This document shows positions 15,001 to 27,000 of a stretch of 64,000 bases of DNA, in pieces (positions within the stretch are counted from its first letter, which is position 1; every line of letters begins with the position of its first letter). The notes under the pieces are model-generated. The model had not been told where the DNA came from and did not search any database. It saw only the letters and a list, made by a program, of their open reading frames with translations. The position numbers and the translations under genes were made by a program. This DNA is from Owenia fusiformis (taxonomy: Eukaryota; Annelida; Polychaeta; Sabellida; Oweniidae): positions 29,887,375 through 29,951,374 of the forward strand of contig CAIIXF020000005.1 in NCBI GenBank assembly GCA_903813345.2. The letters are read 5' to 3'.

Positions 15001-18000
15001 ATTCAGTATCAGTATTTACTTTCTATCAATAATATACATTGACAAATTAGGTTGATGTTGAATTAAACATTCTTTTTCATTTTTTTATTTTAGAGTATAC
15101 ATGCAGGCATTGTTTAATGTGTCCTTCATACTTAAAATAAATGTTAATATAATGCAGGTTTTGAATGACTCCTCGTGATAGGAATACAAATGTACACGAA
15201 TAATAGCCATAGGCATTAGAGAGAAGGGAGGGGTATTTAGAGGGTATTAAAATGTACATGTATACTAATATTGGTGTTTATAGTGTTTGTGAATGCCATG
15301 GTTTAGGTGATGGAATTAATCAATTAATCAGTGCCCTTTTTAATGGCCCACTTTAATTAAACTATACACATATTATTTACGTAATATGTTAATAAATATG
15401 ATTTAAATAGTGATATGATTTAAATAGTGATTCTGTGGACTAAATATAAAGGATGTCAATCTCAAATGTTGATGTAAAAAAATTTGATGTTGTTAAGGTA
15501 AACTCTCCTTACCTTTGAATTCCCTTTAATCACATTATGAACTTCATGAAGAGTACCAAAGAGTTTTATTAATTAATTGTACCTTTTTACTTTTTACAGC
15601 AACAAAGCCATGTTCTGCCCATATAAAGGAATGTGCCATGCCTGTCATCTACTTTCTACCTACAATGAATGCCACATACACTCAACTTGAGAGTGAAAAT
15701 GTCACAAAATTCTGCAGGTACATTTTGAACCAACAGAAAAATTAAATTTTTGGTATATGGCATATATACTAACATGTAGAGTATATTTTAAGATCAGATG
15801 ATCCTTTCCAACTTTTTGATAAATAATTCTTTTAAGTCCCATATGTGATAAAATGATAGAGATCAGTTCCTTTTAAGTGGTCCCTATCCATTTCTTCAAA
15901 TCTATGGTTATATAAATTGGGAGAATCATACTTTTTTAAGAATTTAAAGATTAACATGCAGATTAATTTGATCATACTCTTTTAAGAATTTAAAGATTAA
16001 CATGCAGATAACATTGATGGTACTTATTTAAGAATCTAAAGATTAACATGCTGATTAAATTGATCGTACTTTTTTAAGATTTACATGCAGATTACATTGT
16101 TTTGTCTACTTTTTATGTAAAATTCTCACTTTTGTAAATTTTCAAAATGTGGTTGTTCTTTATTCAGTGCCATACCTGATGTCAACAACTGCCTTGGTGA
16201 TCTTGAGGGTTGTACAGAAACTAACATAATAGATGGCGTTGATGTACAAGCTCTCTATAGTCATATCTGTATTGAAGGTGAGAATACCTGTATATTACAC
16301 ACTTTTTTCAATCTAAACTGAGTATCAGAATGGCTCAGGGAAAACACTGTTTCAAGGAAGAAATGATGATTGTTGTTCACATTCTGCAAATTTTCTGTGA
16401 TATCATTTGACATACCAATGCTATATTTTTGATATGTAAGCCGATGTCGTCTGTTGGGTTTTTTAATACATGTATTTTACTTGTACTTTTTTGGTAAACC
16501 TGTGACAAAGAAATAAACTATTATTAAACTTAATTGTCAAAATGTCAGTTGTGTAATTGTAAAGAACTTCTGTTCAGGGATGGTGTCAAATGCCAACATG
16601 ATGGAAAAATGGAGGTAATTTCATTATAGTTTACCCCCCCCCCCCCCCCATGTAACATTTACCTTTCAAAAATCAACCATTCTGCACTAATGAAATGTCC
16701 CACAAATGCCCCCCTTCCAATAATCCAACTTAACTATTCCACAATATTTCGACAAATTCTTATTAAGGTGGGCCAGGTTGGGCAATATTGCTGATCCATT
16801 TCTCCAAGACATCCTGCAGTAAGTCCACATGTAAAGGTTCAAATGAATTTATTTAGATAACTCATTATACTCTGCCCACCTGAACTGGCTGAATCAAACA
16901 TTTTTTGTCTCATAGGATGTTCATATGCTGAAGTCAAAAGGTGCCTCCGCAGATTCCCTGATGCATTTCAACCACCCATTCAAGCTTCAAAATATATCAA
17001 TACATGCAAGTAAGGAGTTAAACAATAGTAGGAAATATATACACTAAAATCTGTTTATAGTTCTGAATGTCTCATGAATCAGCCAAAGTTCAGCCAAATT
17101 CATATGGAAGGCTTGGGACAAAAAAGTTTTGGATTAAAAGAGGTTTTGCAGAACATTAGTAGATGATATATGATTTAGTAAGGTGCTTTAATTAATTAAG
17201 GGACTAAAGCCACAATAAGGGACTATGGCCACAATGAAGTGTGCATTAATTCTTTTAAGGGGAACCCTATATGATTTATGATGTAATTGCACAAAATAAA
17301 AATTCATGATAATTTAATTGTGTGGAAATGAACATGTATATACACTCCCCACAAAACATTTGGCAACACCAATTCCCCATTGTACCATGTGTTAAACCTG
17401 TAAATAGGGAGCCAGGTTTGCCAGTGCACATATCATACTCCAATTGCAGCAACAAGGTGTTTCTGACAGGCTGTTTAGAAGGTGCTACCAACACTTGCAA
17501 TGCTGAATCTCCATTACTTCAACACAAACAGATGTTGGATGAACAATTTAGCTTCTATTGTCAACCCTATAGAGGTGAGTACATACAGGTTTTCATTCCA
17601 TATTCAGGGTGATCCCAAACAATCTTTCATATACTAGAATACTAAAGTTGTGACATTTGCCTAACCATATAAACTGTATATAACACCTTTTCACTTGATT
17701 TTACAAAGCTCATAATGTCTTAAGAAAATTGTTGATTCTTCAAAGTGAGCCAAATTTTGAATGATGGATAACTTTCATCTTTTTACTCAAGTTGGAATCT
17801 ATCACACATTTTACTCTCCTTACCTGATTGATTTTAAAGTACATGTAATAGTATATCACAGAGTACACTCCCCTCCATAAGTTTGGCAACCTTAGCTCCC
17901 CCATTGAACTACGTGTTAAAGCCTCTTTACGTTTGAATTTTTATTTACTTAACCGGCGATGAAATAACTTATAATATTGATGGAAACGTAACTTGACTTT

Positions 18001-21000
18001 ATTTCCAATACCTCCAAATTTTCTCAATTTTTTCCTCAATTACAATAGGTCGAAAATTTATGATAAATTTAATGAATTTTTGAAAATCGTCATTCCCGAT
18101 CCCATGTAACCCATGGGAAATGGAGGGTTCGGGGCAAATCAGAAATCAGGATATCTTTTCAGTAAAAGATTCAGCAAAGAATATTTTTATATAGAAAATT
18201 GAATTGTCTAACTTTTTTGAACACTAAGTGTTTAGTTTATTTGATGAATACTAAAGTTACAGCGCTTCAAAGTCATTTTGAAAATAATTTTTTGCCTCCT
18301 GTGTTATTTCAATGGGAGAGGTTTTTTGAAAAACAATTTTGACTTTAAAGCCCTATAACTTTGTTGAACCTGAACAAACATATCAATTTTTTGTTAAATA
18401 AAGTTAGCAAATTCACTTGCCTGCCTAAGTCGTATTTTTTGCAAGGACTCGGATGGATGGATATTCTGTCATATGACTTGCAGCAAACCTACCATTTCCC
18501 ATTGGTTAACATGGGAATGTCGATTTTCAAAAATTCATCAAAATCATCAATTTTTGACTTATTGTAATTGAGGAAAAAAATTGAGAAAATTTGGAGGTAT
18601 TGGAAATAAAGTCAAATTACGTTTCCATCAATAGTATAAGGTTAAGTAAATAAAAATTCAAAGGTAAAGAGGCTTTAAGACATAGTTCAGTGGGGGAGCT
18701 AAGTTTTGGCAAACTTATGGAGGGGAGTGTACCAAACAATGCGGTAGGGGGAAAACTGAATCAAACTACTATACATGTACTGTAGTTATCTATGAGGGCT
18801 TCTACGTGCTGGTGCTAGTTTGCACCCAAAATAAGGTTGTTATCATACAATTAATATAGATGAATTAAGTAAAGTAAAGCATAACCACCAAGTAGACAAC
18901 TAAATTGAAATAGAAATAAAAATTTTGAAATTATTTTCCTGATTGCAGAAATTCCTGAAGTGGTTGTGACATGGGAAGATGCCAGCTCAGAAAGTATAAT
19001 CACTACGCCTTTATTTACTGGTCAATATTATGGCAACCCAACCATAAGAGAGGGCCCTAGAGGAAAATACATCGAACTTAATGGAGATGAGCAGTATGTA
19101 AAGTTTACCACAACTGGGACGTGTTTATCCAATCCTTCACTATGCCTAGATGGATTGAGTTTCTTCCTCTGGGTGAATATCACCAGATTTGAAGAAAATA
19201 TGTACATGGTGTCAAGCAGGGACGATGACATTGACTCACCAGGGATAAATATTTATTACCAGTCCGATATTGTACATTTCGAATTGTGTGATAGTGAACA
19301 TATATGGAGGATACAGATTAATTCTTCAGAGTTTGATATCAATGAGTGGTTCCGTATTGAAATGACTTGGAATGCACAAAATGGATTGAAAGTCATTTTG
19401 AATAATGAGATAGTATTCAGTGAAAGTACAGGAAAAACAATATCACCTAGTACTAGGAAGAAGAAAAGATCTGTGGATGTGAATGCCGAAATACATTCCA
19501 TGATGAAACAGTTACACGGTTCTAGTGAAGAATCCATCGATAAAACACAAATACCATTGTTGCCAAAAATACCTGTGATAAAAAATTATAACAAAAACGA
19601 GAACATTCATGCACAAAATATGTATCAACTCCAATATGCTAATTTAATTACATTTAATGATATGAGAACTATACAAAAGAATCAGAAAACCCATAACACA
19701 TATCTTAGGGAAAAACGAGAAGTTGAAGCTGAAGTTGATCCAGAGTCTGAGAGTGTTGCAGAAACATATCTCTATCTTGGACGCTCTGCTCGTAATGATG
19801 AAGATGATATAATATATGCTGAGATGGCATTTGATGATTTTGCCTTCGTTCCAGCGCATAGAAGTACATTAGAAGATATGGGGATAATGCAAAGAAGTGA
19901 GTATAATATTAATTACAGTTAAACCTGTGGAACCCTTTTCTTGTCTCAAAAAGGGTGTACATGTACCACTCACAAGGATCATTTTATATTTAAGTTCATA
20001 TGACCATGGTAAATGGTACTTTAAAAAGTGTTCCACTTATGCCTTGGTCACATTTGCTCCGATTTTCACTACTGCGCCCGGTCGATTGAGTATTTTGTTT
20101 AAAATTGAATTAATATTGAACAAAACACTCAATCGGCCAGCGCCAGCCGATGGATCGGACCAAATGTGACTTAGGCATTTCAAATGATCATATTGCATTA
20201 TGTCATTAAATGGCACAGTACTTTGAAAATGTTTTCCACTTATGGGGGTGTACCACCTGAGAGCGATTCTGCACTACCAAAACATTTCCACTTCATGTTT
20301 AAGTACACACTTGCTTTAAAGAAGCCATACTGTTGTTTTTTTGTTTTTTTATTTTATTTATCATGTTTTATTCAATACAATAATATATATTTAAAGAAAA
20401 TTTCCAAAAGGTGACTTTGTTTAACATTACAAGTCGCCATACTGTAAAACACTTCATGCAAAATGGTGAGTGGAAGTTGGACAAATTGGATTTACTCAAC
20501 TCTCTAAGTTTATATTTCAGATAATGACCCATGCAGTATGGAAGAAGTCGAAGTGTGCGTTAAGAAGATGAATCACCTTGTCAACTACTCTGGTAGTCAG
20601 GACGATGATAAACACATTTGCGAGTATGTTTTGCATTTTACTTTTACCATATATACATGTATGGTGTGCCGAAATGATTTAATGCCCCCCCCCCTTAGTG
20701 TTCATTACTAACTGTTAGAACAAATATTAATTGTGCTCCTTGGAATGGTGTGAAGATAAATACATGTACACCTATACACCTTGTTCTTTGTAGATATTTT
20801 TTCTGTCCCAATGGAACCACACCAGAAGTTGAAAGCTGTGGTTGTTTTGAGAGTGCAACCTCAGGGTGTGGTCCTGGACTAATCCAAGCTGCCTATGAAA
20901 AACTGGTAGAAAACAGTCTCACTCAATACATAGACGAGTTTAACTGTGATTACTATGGGCCTGGTCTACAGGTAAGACAGTTATCTTTATTTAGTTTTGA

Positions 21001-24000
21001 ATGGTGGAGGAGAGGGGTTGTGAGACACTGTTCTTTAGACATAAAGTATTTATTTGGGATGGTGGGGATTTTTTCCTAATGACTTGTTCTATACTTTACT
21101 TTCTTTTCCATCTATTTTTTTTCTCTCTTTTTGGTATTTACCTTTTTTCCTAATCCAAAGATTTTATATGGGGCCTATAAGTGGTAGGTACTCCGTATAA
21201 CCCATGTCATATTGTGTACACAGCTTGTAATGAATGAGATATCTTTAAAATGAGTCTGAAAAAGTGGTTACATTTGAAGGTTTTCAGTGGTGACCATGTT
21301 TACTGATTTTACTGTCAAATATATCTTTTCGGTAAGGAGAAACCAATTCTAAACAAAGATTTGACCAACTATTTTATTAACACTTATTTTGTTCCAGTTT
21401 CTTACATCTAGTGCCATATTGATTGAAGAAGGTGCTCCCGCTACTGTGATTCAGTTCAATTTGACAGGTCCCCCAATCAAGGTGTGTGGTTCCAGTACCT
21501 GCCAAGTTGAGGTGCTCTTAGATAATGAGGACACATTCTTTCCTATGTAAGTTACATTTAAGCCATGTTGAGCCTCATCAAGTTAAGCCACTGTAAACAA
21601 ATCTTTATTTCACCAAAGAAGAGAGCCATCTATAATGTTAATCAAACCATGATTACTTTAACAGGCCATAATGCATTTGACTTGGCCTTGACATTGTTGT
21701 ATATAATGTGTTGTTTTTTAAATAAAGGAACCATGAAAACTAAACTGAAACAATTGTGTTACTTAATGGCATAATAGTAAGAGATTTTTTTAAACGTTGT
21801 TCTTTTTTGCTTTTCAATGTTGTCCAAAAAGTACAAAACGATCCATTCCCATACTGTTCAGTTGTCTGTCCAGACATTGAGAATTCCTTCTTCATTTTTT
21901 CTTCAGATGTCGTAAAACGAATGCCTCGATCCCTCAGTTGGTTGTAGAGGGCGACACTTGTCTGGTACAGGTGTCCACTGACAACTACAAAGAAACACAT
22001 GAAATTCTAGTCAGAGCAAAGTTGGATTGGAAGTACGATGGAATGCAGACACGCAAAATTGGATTGCGTTTTAAAGATGGCAGCACACTACCTATTGCCA
22101 CATTAGATGTAAGATTTTTTACATTACAAATACATACATATGTACAATAGATAACCCACAGCAGCTTAGCAAGTTAAAATGAATTGAACTATCAAATAAA
22201 TAATTTGTGGGATCTCTTTTAGGGTATTTTTGAATTTCTAACTGAAATGTATATTTTTAGGATGGTATTTAAGGAATATTCTTAATTGAATGTTATACAA
22301 GTATATTGACTTAATAAAGTAAATTGATAAGTAAACAAGTAAGTTGATAAGTAAGTTAATAAAGTTTACAAATGTTGCCTTTCATGCTTATATCATATGT
22401 TATACAGTAAAAAGTAAAAGAGAAACATGTTCAATAGTGACACTTACATGTACTAGCAAAACCATTAAACATTAATGGCCATTAATTGATTAAATGAAAA
22501 ATATTTGAATTGTGGTTGTAGGTGAATATAGAAGACAAGGATGGACAGGCAACTTGTCAGTCTATAAATGATCCTCATTTACTAACATTTGATGGCTTGT
22601 GAGTATACCATTTACATGTACTATATATTTACATGTGCTGAAACATATCACATGATATTAATGTAAGTCTTAAGTTTTGTTTTGCTCTAATTATTAAACA
22701 AATTTTATTTATTTATAAAACCTTCACAAGTGATTAAAGCACAAAGTTTACCAATATACATCACTATCAAAGTTGTCTTAAATACAGAACAGCAAAAAGA
22801 ACATTTTGTGAAATCAGATTTTTACCTACTGTATTCAAAGAATCTGCTAACATGATAAATTATCTAATGATTGGTAGAGACAGGATTCTTATACCAAAGT
22901 AACATTTTATATGTCATTTGAAGAATGTTATCCTATTTTCTTTACTTTATTGCTATATTTACTGTTATTGAAAATTGTATATCGGATGTACGTTTGGCCC
23001 TAAGAGGGCATCAGTACTAATAAAATCCTATTATATTATTATTGTCTTTTAGATCTTACAACAATTTCTTCAGTGGTGAATTTATACTTTATAAACGAAC
23101 AGACTTTGGGGATAACCCATTCAGAGTGAGTATAAAATAAAATCTTTTGTTTTCTTGTTCCACACATTAAAAACGACACTACATGAACATCCGCATTTCA
23201 TATGTGCTTATACATATTTGCGTCTGTAACCCCTTTCTTTTGTTCCATAGGTTCATGTGATGTACCAGAATTGTGGAGAAAACGTGCTTGCATCATGTAA
23301 TTGTGGGGTTGCTGTGCAATCCAATGATGACATATTTGTCATTGAGAGGTGCAGGAGAAGGAAGGATCCATTTCAAACAGGCCGCTTCAACAATAACAAA
23401 CCTCTACTCAGGGCTGACCTCATTCTCAATGGACAACTGACCCCTGGAACCAAGATCATCAGTGATGCAGAAGGGAGAGTTTATCATGTGAGTGAAAACC
23501 TGAAATATCCAGTTTACTATGTCACCACCACAAGTGTTGACATTATGTTATTGTCTCTAACTTTTTTATAGACAGTGTTCAGTGTCTGGTGTTTGGTGTC
23601 TAGCGTTTGGAGTTTGGTGCCTGTAACAAATGGCTGGTGGTGTCATTTTGCATGTTAATGCCTTGTAATTTATACTGTAGTTGCATGCATGGTAAAGTGT
23701 TATCATGCATCATACACGTACACTCCCCTTGATAAGTTTGGCAACTGAAAGTTCTGCTTTGGATCACTAGTCTAATGCGTAGTTCACAAAATACTCAATC
23801 GTACGAGCACAGGCCAATGAATTGGAGCTTATGTGAGCTTGACATTATCAAATCATATTTCTATTTGGTGATTTTAACAAGGGACAGATTTCAGATTAAC
23901 GAGAAACAGATTTCAGACAGTTTTAACTCTATGTGAAATTCCAAATTACTGTACAATTAATGCCTGGGTCACATTTGCTCTGATCCATCAGCCGGCGCCT

Positions 24001-27000
24001 GGCCGATTGAGTGTTTTGTTCAATATTGTATTCAATTTTGAATATAATACTCAATCGGCTGGGCACCGTAGTGAAAATCGGAGCAAATGTGACCAAGGCA
24101 TTAGAAAACAAAGTAAGCATTACCATTTCTGACACAGCTGGTGTTCTAATTCAGTAACACATAATGAATGTATATTGCAGGTTCACCTACCACATGGCAC
24201 ATTTGTTACAATTAAGCTGAATGAAGATTTGTTGAATGTCTGGGTAACTGCTTCCCCTAGTGATGAAGGACATACTCAAGGTGACCTAATGTTCATTGAA
24301 CTATTTTCGAAATACAGTAAAACCTGTATAAGTGGAGCACATTTGGTTCATTTAACAATAAATCAATAGGTTGGGGGACTTTCAAAAGTGCTACATTGGA
24401 GTTGTTTTACTTACAAAGGTGTTCCACTTCACAGGTTTTACTGTATTTTGAACTGAATATAAAATATGAAAATGTACATTTTTATAATGTCAAGTTCCTA
24501 ATATGAAGTATTTTAATTCATCACTGAAATTCATGATTGAGTGTTTAATTTTTGAAAGATATTTTCAGTGGATATTATATCCAATGGAAGAAAGTGTTTT
24601 CAGTGAAATTAAATCTTAGTTTGTGTATAAATTTTGAATCTAGTGACATTCTGTACCTCTACCTTCTGTGTAATTAAAGGCATATACAATGTAATTATAC
24701 TTGTAATTTATTTTTATCAAATTCATCTAATTATTATAATTACATACATACATGAATGAATTTGTTGCAAAGCCATTTGGAGAATAATTGCAGTGTGACC
24801 CAATTCTCTTTTCCTTCATAATAGTTTGGCCTCGCGACCTTTGATGATAGGTAGTATTCTAGATTAGCAAGTTGGTATTCATCATTTAAAAATTACTATC
24901 TTAAAGATTTGTGTATTGTTTTCAGGGTTATGTGGGAGTTATGACAGAAATGTATTGAATGATCTCATGTTTTCTAATGGTACAATTGACGAAATTCCTC
25001 CTACTGTTGACAATAACACTATTGAACCCAATGAGTTCTCAGCTTCATGGAGGTAAGAAAAACTCATGTAAAACTAGGAATTATAGAAATTAAACAATCT
25101 TTTTTCAAATTCTTTTAAATATGATGGATGTACACTGGCATGTAGCGGCCCTGATATCGATAAATTCTACACGCAATATAACCCGATACTACATGCTTGG
25201 TTAAAACTTTACACGAAAAAGCTTCGATATCCGGGCATTTACTCTTACACTGAACTGAAAATAGCATCGTCTAAACGTGTATGTGTTGGCTTCCGGGTAA
25301 GTTTATCAACATTTATACTCAATTGAAAGAGCAGTCGTGCTTATATCGTGTACCAGTTTGATTTATTTATATGTGTGTGTATTTATAACACGATAACCTA
25401 GTAATACCGTGTCGTTAGAACAACTGCTAGATATCGAACTGATGACCCGAAATTACATTATTGGACTGATCGCGCATCTGATATTAAATGATTACTTTGT
25501 ATTGAAACTGATATTAACTTGCAACCCAATACCATGACTTTACATTAGAATGATAACACGGCCTCATATTCTAATCCATTATACGTCCATTGCAGGCCAA
25601 AAATGTTTCAATGTGGATATTGTAATGCACACGAGAATACATTCGATTCGTATATTGATCATACATCAATTGAACATGGAGATTTTCCTGTACACTTTTC
25701 CCAAACCTGTGGAATAGACAATATGCGAGTAGAAATTATCTTGATTTACGTCATCAAATATTCAAAATTCATTTTTTGAAAAAATTCGAAACCATCGAAT
25801 ATCACTTTTTAAGACGTGATATTCGATAGTTTAAAAGTGATATTCGATGGTTTGTAAATTGTTTACTAAAATATGATATCTTGGTCACATATCAAATATA
25901 TCATCATGTGATATTCGATCTATATCATTGCAACCATGGGATATAGAGGATATCCTATGATTTATGAGAGATATGATTTTTATCCACGAATGAATATGAT
26001 ATCTTAAGTATGTTTCCCACATGCTCTGGTGTGTTACTTGCAAAATATGTTATCATTTTCAAAAAAAATTCAAAATTTTTCCAAATTTGTTTTCAATTTT
26101 TTTAAAAATGAAAAAGAAAATTTCCAAAAATTTTTTTCACAATTTTTTTTCAAATTTTTTGTCCAAAATTTTTTTTCAAGATTTTTTTCACATTTTTTTG
26201 CATAATTTTTTTCCACAATTTTTTCAAATTTTTATTTTCAGATTTTTTTTCAAAAATGAAAAAAAAATTCCAAATTTTTTTTCACATTTTTTCCCCAATT
26301 TTTTTCCCACATTTTTTTCACCTTTGTTTGGCATACGTTTTTTTCAGAATATTTTCAAAACTTTTTTTTCAAATTTTTTTCAAAACTTTTTTTCAAAACT
26401 TTTTTTTCAAAATTTCTTTTTCCGAATTTATTTTTAACATTTTTTTGAGCGGGACATACGATTTATATGGAGCTCCGTCGGAGCGGGACATACGAAAAAT
26501 ATTTGCCGGATATGGAATATATTCCCGGTTGATATACCCCTGAAACCTCATCAGGTATGGAATACATATAGGTTATTTACTGGGAGGGATTGAATATGGG
26601 TTTTATTCCGAGGGACAATATGATATTGACTGAAGGGTAATATAATATTGACCGAGAGCGCAGCGACCGAGTGTCAATATCATATTGCCCAAGGTCAATA
26701 TCATATTTTCCGAGGAATAAAACCCATATTCAATCCTGACCAGAAATAACCTATTTATTATACATCCCTCTAGAATGTTACATTTGGATAATGCAAACGT
26801 TATATTAATAAATTCACATTGTTTGAAAAATAAAATAAATAAATAAAATAACCGGGAAACTAAAAAATAGGTCAATACGCTCCAATACGATTTTTTCCCG
26901 GGGACAATACGATTTTTTCATGTAATACGATTCAATACGATTTTAATTCCTTCATATTTCCCTGGGAAAACAGTAGTACTATGGAATAAAATATATTTTC

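Noticed and set aside
17322-17449. Upstream extension of gene A exon 12 (open frame back to 17322)
   Set aside because: The region is part of an ACTCCCC-type repeat and a good acceptor at 17447-17449 gives the expected phase.
26021-26543. Phe-rich plus-strand open frame
   Set aside because: Arises from T-rich low-complexity DNA inside a mobile element.
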